A stretch of DNA of 64,000 nucleotides from Serratia nevei (GTDB lineage Bacteria > Pseudomonadota > Gammaproteobacteria > Enterobacterales > Enterobacteriaceae), in assembly GCF_024160145.1 (NCBI RefSeq), contig NZ_JAMYWQ010000004.1, forward strand, positions 116,035 to 180,034, written 5' to 3'. The position numbers and the translations under genes were made by a program. The stretch's first letter is position 1. Each line of letters opens with the position of its first letter. The notes below the pieces were generated by a model that saw only the letters and a program-made list of their open reading frames with translations, ran no database searches and had not been told where the DNA came from. This document shows positions 1 to 9,151 of the stretch, one piece after another.

Positions 1-696
1 GTTGTCGCCGCCGGCGAAGGTCAGCAGATCGCCGAGATTGCCGTGCGCGGCGGTGGTGCAGCAGGTATCGCGCCGCCCCAGATGCAGGTGCAGCATCACT
101 TTGGGCTTCGGCCCCTGGTAGCCCGCCAGCCGTTGCCGGATCACCGCCATATGCTGCTGATAAAACTCGATGAACTGCTCGGCGCGCTGCTGGCGATTGA
201 GCACTTCGCCCAACAGCCGCACGCTCGGCACGGTGTTGTTCAGCAGATCGATGCGCAGATCGACGTAGATCACCGCCACGCCGGCCTTGCTCAGCGCGGA
301 AACCAGCAGATCGTTGTCGCCGTCTTCACGCGCGTAGCGCGCCAGGATCACCAGATCCGGTTTCAGCTGCAGCAGGCTTTCAATATTGACCTGGCGAAAA
401 TTATTGCCGCTGATAACGGGGATCGCGGCGATCTGCGGGAATTTCTGCGTATAGAGCTGCCAGCTTTGCGCATCGAACCGCGCCAGATCCGCCGGCCAGC
501 CGACGATGCGCTGCGCCGGGTTGCCCGGCTCCAGCAGCGCCAGCGTATACAGCATGCGGCTCTCCCCCACCACGATGCGCTGCGGGTTGTCCGGCACCAC
601 GACCTGGCGGCCGGTGATATCGGTCACCGTCTTCGCCTGAGCGGAGAGCGCGGTGAACCACAGGGAAAGCAGCAGTAAAATGAGGGAATTGCGCAT
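1..696 (-). CDS. Periplasmic iron-complex (siderophore/haem type) ABC transporter substrate-binding protein, 3' end cut by window edge
   Basis: The minus strand reads open from an ATG at 696 to the window edge (232 codons, no stop). It begins with a Sec signal peptide of about 21 residues (M-R-N-S then a Leu-rich core, cleavage after S-A-Q-A). The mature start TVTDITGRQVVVP followed by PQRIVVGES is typical of the helical-backbone (TroA/BtuF/FepB-like) metal-complex binding proteins that feed an ABC permease from the periplasm. Later segments such as LKPDLVILARY and LGDLLTFAGGDN are also typical of the family. A Fur-box-like sequence lies just upstream, so an iron substrate is more likely than cobalamin; the exact ligand cannot be told. 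The permease and ATPase genes would be expected outside the window to the left. Confidence 0.85.
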   Translation of the reverse strand, partial: MRNSLILLLLSLWFTALSAQAKTVTDITGRQVVVPDNPQRIVVGESRMLYTLALLEPGNPAQRIVGWPADLARFDAQSWQLYTQKFPQIAAIPVISGNNFRQVNIESLLQLKPDLVILARYAREDGDNDLLVSALSKAGVAVIYVDLRIDLLNNTVPSVRLLGEVLNRQQRAEQFIEFYQQHMAVIRQRLAGYQGPKPKVMLHLHLGRRDTCCTTAAHGNLGDLLTFAGGDN

Positions 697-725
697 GATT
701 GAGCCGAAACCGGGAATAGTTTGCG

Positions 726-746
726 CATGATAATCACTCTCATTAG
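726..746 (-). promoter_or_regulatory. Probable Fur box
   Basis: On the minus strand the sequence CTAATGAGAGTGATTATCATG matches most of the Fur consensus (GATAATGATAATCATTATC). It sits about 30 bases upstream of the start of the periplasmic binding protein at 696. The match is seen by eye, and iron control is inferred. Confidence 0.6.
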
Positions 747-911
747 CACTTGCAATCCTGCACGGCGATTGCCAAAAGAAATCCGGAAAACGGCGCCGGG
801 CGCACGGCGAAACATGGCGAAACCGCTACAAGAGCGGCTTTAAAAAGTTAAAAAAATGGCGGGAAAATCGGTTAAATAGAGCGGATACCACCAAAAAATC
901 GGAAGCCCCCC

Positions 912-1373
912 ATGACTCAACGCATTATTCCGCTGTCGGAGTGCCCACAGTTTGCCGATGTGTGCGCCGCCTGGGCCTTCGGCCAGTGGGGCTCACAGCG
1001 CGGCGGTTCGCTGGAACGCGCCCAGCTGCGCTTTGCCCAGTGCAGCCGGCCAAGCGACGATCACCTGACGTTGATGATGATCGACGGCGATCGCCCGGTG
1101 GGCATGGCCAGCCTGTGGCCCAGCGACGATCATCAACGCCAGGATCTCACCCCGTGGCTGGCCGGCGTCTTCGTTCATCCCGATCACCGCCGCCAGGGCA
1201 TTGCCCACCGCCTGGAGAGGGCCATCATCGAAGCGGCGCGGCAGCGCCATCATTCGGTTTTGCATCTCATCACCGACAAGTCGGAAGCGCTGTACGCCGG
1301 CTGGGGTTGGCAGCCCGTGGAGCGCCGGCAGCAGCATGATGAAGACGTGGTGGTGATGGTGAAAACGCTGTAG
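912..1373 (+). CDS. GNAT family N-acetyltransferase
   Basis: A 153-residue protein of the size and layout of a single-domain GNAT acetyltransferase. The acetyl-CoA pyrophosphate-binding motif A is visible as VFVHPDHRRQGIAHRLE at about residues 91-107, after the preceding strand WLAGVF. The C-terminal YAGWGWQPVERR corresponds to motif B and the final strand. The acceptor substrate is not evident. It stands alone, convergent with the methyltransferase-like gene that ends immediately after it at 1374. Confidence 0.85.
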   Translation: MTQRIIPLSECPQFADVCAAWAFGQWGSQRGGSLERAQLRFAQCSRPSDDHLTLMMIDGDRPVGMASLWPSDDHQRQDLTPWLAGVFVHPDHRRQGIAHRLERAIIEAARQRHHSVLHLITDKSEALYAGWGWQPVERRQQHDEDVVVMVKTL

Positions 1374-1931
1374 TCAGCGCGGCGTACAGACATACACCAG
1401 CGCCGGCGGGAAGTTGCGCACCACCCGCAGACGCTTCCAGTGAAAATAACGGGACAGCAATTTTTCCGACAGGTGGCTGTATTGGAACAGCACCAGCGTG
1501 CCGTTACGCGCCAGCAACCGCTGCCGGGCCTGCTGAAGGATACGCACGCTGATCCTGATCGGGATCGACAGCAGTGGCAGGCAGGAGAACACCACATCGT
1601 AATCCGTGGTCATCTGGCTTGCCGAATGGGCCATCACCTTTAGCCGCCGATCGTCAATCCCGCGCAGCCGATGCACGAAATGGGGTTGGATTTCGAAGGC
1701 CTCCAGTGCCGCATCGGCGCGCATCCGCCCCAGAATGCGTTTGGTCAGCACGCCGTCCGCCGCGCCCAGTTCCGCGATCGACAGCGCACGGGTCCATTCA
1801 ACCTGGTTCAGCATCGCCTGACACAGCCATGGAGAGGAGGGTGCCAGCGTACCCACGGTGCGCGGTGAAGCCATAAATTGCTGCAGATAAGCGAAGTGAT
1901 TCATCAGTTGCAACCGGGTCGCATTTAACAT
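1374..1931 (-). CDS. SAM-dependent methyltransferase-like protein (phospholipid N-methyltransferase / rRNA dimethylase-like fold)
   Basis: 185 residues. The N-terminus (HFAYLQQFMASPRTVGTLAPSS) and the SAM-binding strand with AELGAADGVLTKRIL (about 53-67) resemble bacterial phosphatidylethanolamine N-methyltransferase-like proteins, which are built on the RrmJ/KsgA fold. A second nucleotide-binding strand (LEAFEIQPHF) follows. The motif-IV strand DVVFSCLPLLSIP is present. The substrate is not identifiable. The start at 1931 is preceded by GGAGGCCTC, a good ribosome-binding site. Confidence 0.7.
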   Translation of the reverse strand: MLNATRLQLMNHFAYLQQFMASPRTVGTLAPSSPWLCQAMLNQVEWTRALSIAELGAADGVLTKRILGRMRADAALEAFEIQPHFVHRLRGIDDRRLKVMAHSASQMTTDYDVVFSCLPLLSIPIRISVRILQQARQRLLARNGTLVLFQYSHLSEKLLSRYFHWKRLRVVRNFPPALVYVCTPR

Positions 1932-2053
1932 TGAGGCCTCCTTGGGTTAAACCCTCAATGTGAGCCGAATTTCTTAAGTATTCATTAACATGAATCCGAA
2001 AGCCGTAGACACAGTTGTAATAAATTGCAACCCAGGCCACTGCGGCAAAATAA

Positions 2054-2125
2054 AAACGGTCGTAATAATGACCTGAAAATAAGCCGCCGGTGCGCTGGCC
2101 TATCAGATAATTATTACGACCGTTT
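2054..2125. repeat. 16-bp perfect inverted repeat with 40-base loop
   Basis: The left arm AAACGGTCGTAATAAT (2054-2069) is exactly complementary to ATTATTACGACCGTTT (2110-2125). It lies between the methyltransferase start (1931) and the stop of the DUF1471 gene (2171). The long loop and absence of a T tract do not fit a standard terminator. It could be a cruciform, a mobile-element scar or a processed RNA hairpin. Confidence 0.7.
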
Positions 2126-2170
2126 ATTTTATTGGCCACGTTGCCGTGGCCAGAGGGTAAAAGCCAACGC

Positions 2171-2455
2171 TTAGCGATAAATCTCCGCGTTGCCGCGCCA
2201 GTTGCTGGAGTCCCCGGGGGTGTCCAGACCGATAATGCGGTAATGGCCGGCGCCGTCCGCCGCGGCTTTTTCTTTCAGGGCGTGAATGGCGTCATGCGGT
2301 GAGCCGCTAATGTCGGAAACCGACACCACGCCGAGGCTTTGCAGATTGGCGGCCTGTTCGCTGTTGACCTGTTTCACCGACGACAGCGGCGCGGCGAAAG
2401 TGGAGAAGGAAGCGGCGGCGATCAATACTGCTGCGATGCTTGGGATAAGTTTCAT
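2171..2455 (-). CDS. DUF1471 (YdgH/BhsA/McbA-like) periplasmic protein
   Basis: 94 residues with a signal peptide (MKLIPSIAAVLIAAASFSTFA, cleavage near residue 21). The mature domain shows the DUF1471 pattern: a hydrophobic LGVVSVSDISGSPHDAIHALKEKAAADGAGHYRIIGL core ending with an aromatic-containing strand. Proteins of this family (BhsA, McbA, YhcN) are small stress-induced periplasmic proteins that affect surface properties and biofilm. The specific paralogue cannot be decided from this sequence. It is a single gene with its own upstream region. Confidence 0.8.
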   Translation of the reverse strand: MKLIPSIAAVLIAAASFSTFAAPLSSVKQVNSEQAANLQSLGVVSVSDISGSPHDAIHALKEKAAADGAGHYRIIGLDTPGDSSNWRGNAEIYR

Positions 2456-2764
2456 GATTGACTCCAGGTGTTCTTGTTTATTAGCTCGTTGTCAGTGGTG
2501 TTAATTATCTGCTAACCAATGAAAACGGACGTAATGCAACGTAAAGAACATCAATCATTGTGAGGGGAATAAGGAGGAAATAAGATCGGATATGTATTTT
2601 CGGGCGAATTAGACTTTATGACATTCACTTTACCCCTATTTTATGAACAATTAAAGACGGTGAAAGATAAAGAACGCGCGCCACCGCTATTTAAGATTTT
2701 TTACCCGCCGGGGCGCGCTGAGCTACGCTGTTTTTGTGGCTTACCCTTTTAAGGAAGAACGCTT
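2456..2764. other. Intergenic region between divergent genes
   Basis: This 309-base AT-rich stretch separates the divergent DUF1471 and LtrA-like genes and must carry both promoters. I see no further gene. A Shine-Dalgarno AAGGAAGAA precedes the ATG at 2765. Confidence 0.6.
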
Positions 2765-3940
2765 ATGTCGCAAAACCTGCTGCGCGTGCGTGACGGTCAG
2801 GGCGCTTCGGTATCATTTTCCGAGCTGCTGTTCGATCTGATCTACGTTTTCGCCGTGACCCAACTTTCCCACTATCTGTTGCATCACCTGACGCTGACCG
2901 GCGCGCTGGAAACCCTGCTGCTGTGGTTCGCCGTCTGGCTGGCCTGGCAATACACCGCCTGGGTCACCAACTGGTTCAATCCGGATACCCGGCAAATTCG
3001 CCTGCTGCTGTTCGCTATCATGCTGCTGGGGCTGTTCGCCGCCGCCGCATTGCCACAGGCGTTTGGCGAGCGCGGCCTGATCTTCGCGCTGTTCTATGTC
3101 GCTATTCAGGTCGGCCGCTCCGTCGCGGTGCTGCGCCTGCTGGCACCCGGCCATCCGTTAAAACAAAACTTTCGCCGTATCCTCGGCTGGCTGTGCATTT
3201 CCGGCGTGTTCTGGATCGCCGGCGGGCTGGCGGAAGGCAACGCCCGCCTGGCGCTGTGGGCGATCGCCGTATTGTGCGAATACGTATCGCCGATGCTCGG
3301 CTTCCGGCTACCGGTGCTGGGGCGCTCGGACAGCAGCAGCGAATGGACCATCGAGGGCCACCATCTGGCGGAGCGCTGCCAGCTGTTCGTGATCGTGGCG
3401 CTGGGGGAAACCATTCTGATCACCGGCGCCACCCTGAGCGAGATGGAAAGCTGGAGCCCGCCGGTGCTCATCGCCTCGCTGGTGGCCTTTCTCGGCAGCC
3501 TGGCGATGTGGTGGGTCTACTTCGACACCAGCAGCAAAGCCGGCAGCCACGCCATCAGCCAGGCGGAAAACCCCGGCCAGCTGGGCGCTGACTTCCATTA
3601 CGTGCACGTCGCGCTGGTGGGGGCGATCATCGTCTGCGCCGTGGCCAATGAACTGGTGATCGCCCATCCCGACGGCCGCATCCAACACGCCACGGCGGCG
3701 GTGTTGCTGCTCGGGCCGGCACTCTACCTGTTCGCTAACGCACTGTATAAACGGCTGGTGTATCATCGCTTCCCGCTGTCACACCTGGTGGGGCTGCTGG
3801 CGCTGGCGGCATTGGCCCCCGTCGCCTATTTAACCGATCTGCTGATGGTCAATGGCCTGACGACGCTGATCATGGTGGTGGTGGCGGTGTGGGAGAGCAT
3901 CTCGCGCGGCAGAGCGCCGCAGCGGCACGCGGAAGCCTGA
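2765..3940 (+). CDS. LtrA-family (low temperature requirement A) membrane protein
   Basis: 391 residues with about ten hydrophobic segments. The N-terminal SFSELLFDLIYVFAVTQLSH is the signature of the LtrA family (Pfam PF06772). The family is named from a Listeria cold-growth locus, and its biochemical role is not established. The conserved HHLAERCQLFVIVALGETIL segment near residue 200 is present, so the protein appears intact and full length. It is monocistronic, convergent with the esterase-like gene. Confidence 0.85.
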   Translation: MSQNLLRVRDGQGASVSFSELLFDLIYVFAVTQLSHYLLHHLTLTGALETLLLWFAVWLAWQYTAWVTNWFNPDTRQIRLLLFAIMLLGLFAAAALPQAFGERGLIFALFYVAIQVGRSVAVLRLLAPGHPLKQNFRRILGWLCISGVFWIAGGLAEGNARLALWAIAVLCEYVSPMLGFRLPVLGRSDSSSEWTIEGHHLAERCQLFVIVALGETILITGATLSEMESWSPPVLIASLVAFLGSLAMWWVYFDTSSKAGSHAISQAENPGQLGADFHYVHVALVGAIIVCAVANELVIAHPDGRIQHATAAVLLLGPALYLFANALYKRLVYHRFPLSHLVGLLALAALAPVAYLTDLLMVNGLTTLIMVVVAVWESISRGRAPQRHAEA

Positions 3941-3946
3941 AGCAAA

Positions 3947-3964
3947 GGGGGCGCTATCGCCCCC
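3947..3964. terminator. GC-rich hairpin between convergent genes
   Basis: GGGGGCG-CTAT-CGCCCCC forms a 7-bp stem. On the minus strand it is followed by TTTGCTT. It lies between the stop codons at 3940 and 3971 and probably terminates both convergent transcripts. Confidence 0.6.
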
Positions 3965-3970
3965 GCTGTC

Positions 3971-5332
3971 TCACTTCAAGGGATGCGGCAAGGTGAGCAC
4001 CCACAGCTCGCTCAGCGACTCCGGCTGCTCCAGCGGGCGCAATTCGATACGGGCGTCGGTCTTGTCGCCGTCGAGGCTCAGCCGCCCTTCTTTCTCCAGC
4101 TGATAATCGCCGATTTTCTTGCTCTTTGGCGATGCGTCCACCAGCTTGGCCTGCAGGCCGAAATCGTTGTCATTAATCACCGCCAGCGTGCGATCGTCGA
4201 TCAGCGCCAACCCTTCCGCTTTCTCCTGGCGCCAGCCCAATTGGCGCAGATCCGCCACTTCCCGTTTCTGCGCCAGCTTCACGCCGCGTTTGGCGAGATC
4301 TTTCGCGTCATCGAACTCCAGCGCTTTCCCCTGGCCGTCAAACGCGCTCAGATCGCTGGCCTGCGCGAGATCCACCAGGTAGATCTTGTTGATCATCGTC
4401 TTGTCTTTACCGCTGCCCTGTTCAATCAACAGGATACGCTGATTGTCCAACGCCACCACATCGCCAATCTTGGCGTCTTTGGCTTTTGTATAGCTGTCGA
4501 TATCGATGGGATAGCCGTACATAGCGGTTTTGCCACTGCGCGGATCGAAGCTCACCAGCCGGGTAAACTGCGCCTTGTTTTTGCTTTTGCCCTCGACATC
4601 CAGCGTGCTCTGCACCGCCGCCAGAATGCGCCCATCCGGCATCCGGGTCAGCCCCTCGAAACCGCGGTTAGGCTGGCGCCATTTCAGGATGTTCGGCAAA
4701 CCGCCCGCCACCGCCTGTTCGCCGGCCTGCGGCGTTGGCCCGTATTTGGCGAGGATTTTACCTTTACCGTCGATATGGATCAGAAACGGGCCGTACTCGT
4801 CGCACAGCCAGTAACCGCCGTTGCCGTCACCGGTAATGCCTTCGGTATCCAACCCGCGGCGATCGCCGGACAGCGGTTGCAGCGCGTCGTTCAACGCCAC
4901 TTCGTTCGTGGAGCCAATCAGCTCGCTCGGCAGCGGCAGCCCGCTAATCGGCCCTTTGTCGTCATGCAAGGGCCGCGCATTCTCGGCCACGGCTTTGCCG
5001 CCGCCGATACGGATGTCCATCAGCAGAGGCGCGAACTGCGGATTGGCGAAAATCTTGGCCTCTTGTTTGCCCACTGCGGGGGCATCGGCATTCGGGCCGC
5101 GATCGGTCAACGTCGTTAGCACCAGATCGTCGCCCTGCTTGCTATTGAACGTCAGCCCGGAGCCGATCCCCACCGGCAGCCCCTGCGGGAAATTCTTGGC
5201 GAACTTGCCCTGATAGGCGACGCGTTCCCCGCCGGGGAAGCCGACCACATAACGCGCCACCTCAATATCTGCAGCGTAGGTGAATACAGGAAACAGTGAA
5301 ACCAACAGCAGGGAGAGCGATTTTATTTTCAT
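3971..5332 (-). CDS. Secreted esterase-like activity of phytase family protein
   Basis: 453 residues beginning with a signal peptide (MKIKSLSLLLVSLFPVFTYA). The body matches the 'esterase-like activity of phytase' family (PF13449): LVLTTLTDRGPNADAP near residue 75, the RRGLDTEGITGDGNGGYWLCDEYGPFLIHID block near 160, the NRGFEGLTRMPDGRILAAVQS block, and the C-terminal EGLALIDDRTLAVINDNDFG. These form a beta-propeller-like fold exported to the periplasm. The true substrate is not known. It is a single gene. Confidence 0.85.
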   Translation of the reverse strand: MKIKSLSLLLVSLFPVFTYAADIEVARYVVGFPGGERVAYQGKFAKNFPQGLPVGIGSGLTFNSKQGDDLVLTTLTDRGPNADAPAVGKQEAKIFANPQFAPLLMDIRIGGGKAVAENARPLHDDKGPISGLPLPSELIGSTNEVALNDALQPLSGDRRGLDTEGITGDGNGGYWLCDEYGPFLIHIDGKGKILAKYGPTPQAGEQAVAGGLPNILKWRQPNRGFEGLTRMPDGRILAAVQSTLDVEGKSKNKAQFTRLVSFDPRSGKTAMYGYPIDIDSYTKAKDAKIGDVVALDNQRILLIEQGSGKDKTMINKIYLVDLAQASDLSAFDGQGKALEFDDAKDLAKRGVKLAQKREVADLRQLGWRQEKAEGLALIDDRTLAVINDNDFGLQAKLVDASPKSKKIGDYQLEKEGRLSLDGDKTDARIELRPLEQPESLSELWVLTLPHPLK

Positions 5333-5758
5333 GGTTTTTACCCGAGGTTGAACAAAGCGTTATTAGGCAGAAGAGGATATTAATTTAGCATGACACTGAG
5401 ATGACAACAGGTGCTTCGTCAAATGAGCAATAGGCAATAAGGTGGACTGGCAAATAGAAATTAGCAATTAACCTGAGGATATTGAATGGAGAAAACCGCT
5501 GGAAAAAAGCGCCTGAAAATAACCCGTCATTTCGCTTAGGGTAAATTCTTACAGCAAAGATAAAAAAATCGGCAAACGCGCGCCGGCACGGCGAAAAACG
5601 GCGTTTATCCCATAGACAAAATAAAATACCGGGGATTTAATACCGCCGTTATTCAAGGTGCATTAAGAAAATTCTATAGAATATCTGCATGAACTGAGAA
5701 AGCTGTTCTATAGTTTTTAGTGCTAACGCCCGTTAGTCTATTCCGCAGGATGGAATCT
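5333..5758. other. Intergenic region upstream of aqpZ
   Basis: This AT-rich 426-base gap between divergent genes holds their promoters. No gene, RNA or repeat stands out. A short ATG-started extension of aqpZ from 5720 is possible but lacks a ribosome-binding site. Confidence 0.5.
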
Positions 5759-6454
5759 ATGTCAAAGCGACTTTTTGCCGAATTTTTTGGCACATTTTGG
5801 TTGGTGTTTGGTGGTTGTGGTAGCGCAGTATTAGCAGCGGCATTCCCACAGCTGGGTATTGGTTTCCTCGGCGTCGCGCTCGCTTTCGGTCTGACCGTAG
5901 TGACGATGGCCTATGCCGTCGGCCATATTTCCGGCGGGCATTTTAACCCGGCGATCACCGTCGGCTTATTCGCCGGCGGCCGTTTCGCGGCGAAAGACGT
6001 GATCCCTTACGTTATCGCCCAAGTGATCGGCGGTATCGCCGCAGCAGCGGTGCTGTATTTGATCGCCAGCGGCAAAGCCGGTTTCGACGCCACCGCCGGC
6101 GGTTTCGCCTCCAACGGTTACGGCGAACACTCACCGGGCGGTTACTCTTTGCAATCCGCAATCGTGATTGAGCTGGTGCTGACCGCCTTCTTCCTGATCG
6201 TTATTCATGGCGTGACCGACAAGCGCGCGCCGGCAGGCTTTGCCCCGCTGGCAATCGGCCTGACGCTGACGCTGATCCACCTGATCAGCATCCCGGTGAC
6301 CAACACCTCCGTCAACCCGGCGCGCAGCACCGGCGTAGCGATCTTCCAGGGCACCTGGGCGCTGCAACAGCTGTGGGTATTCTGGCTGGTGCCGCTGGTC
6401 GGCGGCATTATCGGCGGCCTGATCTACCGCTGCCTGCTGGAAGACAAAAAATAA
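5759..6454 (+). CDS. aqpZ: Aquaporin Z, water channel
   Basis: 231 residues from the ATG at 5759, the same length as Escherichia coli AqpZ and nearly colinear with it. Both NPA boxes are present: HFNPAITVG in the first half and SVNPARSTG in the second. The [11 protein letters not shown] helix 1 motif and the selectivity-filter region (histidine in LTLIHLIS, arginine after the second NPA) are also present. It is an inner-membrane tetrameric channel for water and osmotic response. The start at 5759 is chosen over 5720 from this homology. A hairpin terminator follows. Confidence 0.97.
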   Translation: MSKRLFAEFFGTFWLVFGGCGSAVLAAAFPQLGIGFLGVALAFGLTVVTMAYAVGHISGGHFNPAITVGLFAGGRFAAKDVIPYVIAQVIGGIAAAAVLYLIASGKAGFDATAGGFASNGYGEHSPGGYSLQSAIVIELVLTAFFLIVIHGVTDKRAPAGFAPLAIGLTLTLIHLISIPVTNTSVNPARSTGVAIFQGTWALQQLWVFWLVPLVGGIIGGLIYRCLLEDKK

Positions 6455-6480
6455 GCGCATCCCAGTCGAGAGCGTTTTAC

Positions 6481-6504
6481 GGGGCAGCCTTCATCGGCTG
6501 CCCC
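6481..6504. terminator. Terminator hairpin after aqpZ
   Basis: GGGGCAGCC-TTCATC-GGCTGCCCC forms a 9-bp stem followed by GTTGCTTTC. It lies between the convergent ends of aqpZ (6454) and the yafE homologue (6512) and may serve both. Confidence 0.75.
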
Positions 6505-6511
6505 GTTGCTT

Positions 6512-7282
6512 TCAGCCCTTCGTCACTGCAAACATCATGATATCGCTGGTAAAAGAGCCGTCCGGCTGAATGGCGAAGTGCGCCGCCACTTCGTGCGACA
6601 CGCTTTGCTGCAGCGCGCGGATCGCGGTAACGAAATGCGCCGGCGTGCGCATGCGCGCCACCCAGCTGCCGAACTCGAGCACTAACCGATCCGACGTCAC
6701 CTCGCGCACCACTAGCCCGGCTTCGGTCAATAATGCCAGCCACTCGCCCGGCGCATAGTTGCGCACGTGCGAGGTGTCGCGCAGCACTTCCACGGTTTGC
6801 AGGTAGATATCCAGCAGCGGATGCCCCGGCGAGACCACGTCCATAAAGATAGCGTTGCCGCCCGGCTTCAAGACCCGTCTGACTTCGCGCAGCGCCTGGC
6901 CGACGTCGTGCCAGTGGTGCGCCGAATAGCGGCTGATCACCAGATCGAAGCTGGCGTCCTCAAACGGTAAAGACTCCGCCACGCCCTGCTGCAGCTGAAT
7001 GTTACTCAAACCTTTTTCCGCCGCCGCCTGCTCCACCACCGCCAACATTTGCGCCGACAGATCGTAGGCCACCACCTGCGCCACCTTGGCCGCCGCCGTG
7101 AAGCTGGCGTGCCCGGCGCCGCAGCCCAGATCGAGCAAGCGCGCGCCGGCGTGCGGCGCCAGTAACTGTGCGAGGCGCTGCAAATCCTTGCCCTGCGCGT
7201 GCACCGAGCTGGTTAAGTAGGCGTTGGCCTGCTCGCCGAACTGCCGATCTACCGCGTTTTTATGGCTGTTGCTGATGCTCAT
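6512..7282 (-). CDS. yafE: Class I SAM-dependent methyltransferase, YafE homologue
   Basis: 256 residues, closely similar in memory to E. coli YafE along its whole length (for example the shared segments AYLTSSVHAQGKDLQRLA, VISRYSAHHWHDVG and SWVARMRTP). The SAM-binding motif I is LLDLGCGAGHASF near residue 49; the acidic residue after strand 2 is in AYDLSAQML. It is a Methyltransf_11 enzyme of the UbiE type, with an unknown small-molecule substrate. It is divergent from the helix-turn-helix regulator gene beginning at 7400, which may control it. Confidence 0.88.
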   Translation of the reverse strand: MSISNSHKNAVDRQFGEQANAYLTSSVHAQGKDLQRLAQLLAPHAGARLLDLGCGAGHASFTAAAKVAQVVAYDLSAQMLAVVEQAAAEKGLSNIQLQQGVAESLPFEDASFDLVISRYSAHHWHDVGQALREVRRVLKPGGNAIFMDVVSPGHPLLDIYLQTVEVLRDTSHVRNYAPGEWLALLTEAGLVVREVTSDRLVLEFGSWVARMRTPAHFVTAIRALQQSVSHEVAAHFAIQPDGSFTSDIMMFAVTKG

Positions 7283-7399
7283 GTTTGCTCCCGTTATTAT
7301 CCGGCTTGCGCCTGTGCCTGAAGGCTTTCGGCTACTATAATCAGGCTACTATACGGGTACAATATGAGCAGTTATCCTGGTATAAATAGGTACCACGCT

Positions 7400-8185
7400 A
7401 TGTCATCAGAAGCCTTATCCGGGCCAAAGGCCCTCGGCGCATTCCTGCGTGCGCACCGCGAGCGCATCACGCCGGAAATGCTCGGCCTGCCCAGTTCCTC
7501 GCGCCGCCGCACCAGCGGCCTGCGGCGCGAAGAGCTGGCGCAAATCAGCGGCATCAGCGCCACCTGGTATACCTGGATCGAACAGGGGCGCGAGGTGTCC
7601 ATTTCCCCCTATACGCTGGCACGCATCGCCAAGGCGCTGCGGCTCGGCCCCGCCGAACGCCACTACCTGTTTACCCTGGCGCGCGTCGCCGATCCCGAGC
7701 AGGAAACGCAGCGCGAAACCGCCAACGACGCGGTGCTGCAAAGCGTGCACCAGATGACGGTGCCCTGCTACCTGCTGGACGTGACCTGGAACGTCGTCGC
7801 CTGGAATCCGCAGGCGGCGGCGCTGTTCAGCGGCTGGCTGGATGTGGCCAATAGCCCTAATCTGCTGCACTTCATGTTCTTCCACCCGCTGGCGAAAACG
7901 CTGGTCAGCAATTGGCAAGAACGTGCCCGCCGCGTGGTGGCCGAATTTCGCGCCGAAACCAGCCATCATCAAAACACCGAAGAGATGCGCGCCTTCGTGC
8001 GCAACATGACGCACAACAGTGCGGACTTTAATCACTGGTGGAAACAGCATGATGTGATGGCGCGCGAAGGCGGCGAGCGCGCGTTCGAGCACCCTCAGCA
8101 AGGTGCGCTGCGCTATCGCCAGCTCACCTTCCATCCGGCCGAGCACGGCGGCCTGAAGCTGGTGATGCTGATCCCGCTGCCGTAA
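7400..8185 (+). CDS. Helix-turn-helix transcriptional regulator with MmyB-like ligand-binding domain
   Basis: 261 residues from the ATG at 7400; an in-frame ATG at 7364 lacks a ribosome-binding site. The N-terminal XRE-type helix-turn-helix includes TSGLRREELAQISGISATWYTWIEQGREVSISP (about 32-64). This is the hallmark of the actinobacterial and proteobacterial MmyB family, in which the second half is a PAS-like ligand pocket (MmyB_LBD). Members are usually local repressors of a divergent oxidoreductase or methyltransferase gene. That makes the adjacent yafE homologue the obvious target, by inference only. Confidence 0.85.
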   Translation: MSSEALSGPKALGAFLRAHRERITPEMLGLPSSSRRRTSGLRREELAQISGISATWYTWIEQGREVSISPYTLARIAKALRLGPAERHYLFTLARVADPEQETQRETANDAVLQSVHQMTVPCYLLDVTWNVVAWNPQAAALFSGWLDVANSPNLLHFMFFHPLAKTLVSNWQERARRVVAEFRAETSHHQNTEEMRAFVRNMTHNSADFNHWWKQHDVMAREGGERAFEHPQQGALRYRQLTFHPAEHGGLKLVMLIPLP

Positions 8186-8310
8186 TTGGTAACAAATTCA
8201 TAGACAGGTTTACCCGCCATTTATTTATTGGTTCACGCAAACGCGCTAGGGTGATTGTTACCGATGACAACGATCATCCAGCACCGTTATTTATCTCCCG
8301 AGGTACGCCT

Positions 8311-9057
8311 ATGCAATCCGAAGAACAACGCCTTATCGATGGTCTGTTTGGCCGCCTGAAAGAAGCCGAGACCAAGACGGGCCCACGGGATCTCCAGGCA
8401 GAGCAGCAAATCAATCAGCATATTCGCGAACAGCCTTCCGCCCCTTATTACATGGCGCAGGCAATGATCATTCAGGAAGCGGCGCTCAAGCAGATGGACC
8501 AGCGGGTCAAAGAGCTTGAAGCCCAGGTGGCTCAGCTGCAGCAAAGTGCTAACGCCCAGCAGAGCAGCGGCGGCTTCCTGGCCGGCCTGTTCGGCGGTGG
8601 CAGCCGCAGCACGCCGAGCCCGCGTGAACAGTATCAGGCGCAGCAGCAAAATGCGGCGGCCTGGAACAATGCGCAGCAGGGGGGCTACTCGCAGCCGCAG
8701 CAACCTGCCTATGCCCAACCTCAGCAGGCGGCGCCGTCACGCGCCGGCGGCTTCCTGGGTGGAGCATTGCAAACGGCGGCGGGCGTCGCCGGCGGCGTGG
8801 TCTTGGCAGACATGCTGACCGGCATGTTCCGCCATTCGCAGCCGCAGGAAATCGTGAATATTATCGAAGACACCCCGGCGCCGCTGGACGACAGCGCGAT
8901 GCGCAATTTCGACGCCTCCAACAACCTTGATACCTTCAACAACGGCGATGGCGGCAGCTTCCTGAATCAGGACAACGGCTTCCAGAATGCCAACTACCAG
9001 GACGACACGGATTACGCCGACGATTACAACGACGACGACGACGATTCCTTCCTGTAA
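8311..9057 (+). CDS. DUF2076 family protein
   Basis: 248 residues from the ATG at 8311, preceded by CCGAGGTACGCC. The N-terminal block (EEQRLIDGLFGRLKEAE, then PYYMAQAMIIQEAALKQM and a short coiled coil to residue 75) defines DUF2076 (PF09849). A Gln/Tyr/Pro-rich linker follows. Then comes a glycine-rich segment (GGFLGGALQTAAGVAGGVVLADMLTGMF) that looks membrane-interacting. The tail is very acidic, ending in an Asp run. Function is unknown; the layout suggests an envelope-associated protein. A terminator hairpin follows. Confidence 0.85.
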   Translation: MQSEEQRLIDGLFGRLKEAETKTGPRDLQAEQQINQHIREQPSAPYYMAQAMIIQEAALKQMDQRVKELEAQVAQLQQSANAQQSSGGFLAGLFGGGSRSTPSPREQYQAQQQNAAAWNNAQQGGYSQPQQPAYAQPQQAAPSRAGGFLGGALQTAAGVAGGVVLADMLTGMFRHSQPQEIVNIIEDTPAPLDDSAMRNFDASNNLDTFNNGDGGSFLNQDNGFQNANYQDDTDYADDYNDDDDDSFL

Positions 9058-9065
9058 TGCCCCTT

Positions 9066-9088
9066 CCCCCTCTCATCCGCAGAGGGGG
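9066..9088 (+). terminator. Rho-independent terminator after the DUF2076 gene
   Basis: CCCCCTCT-CATCCGC-AGAGGGGG is an 8-bp GC-rich stem followed by ATTTCCCGTTTT, directly after the stop at 9057. Confidence 0.7.
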
Positions 9089-9151
9089 ATTTCCCGTTTT
9101 GCCGATCTGGACTACAGTAAACGCTGTTCATTTACCCGGCCGGGAGAAACG

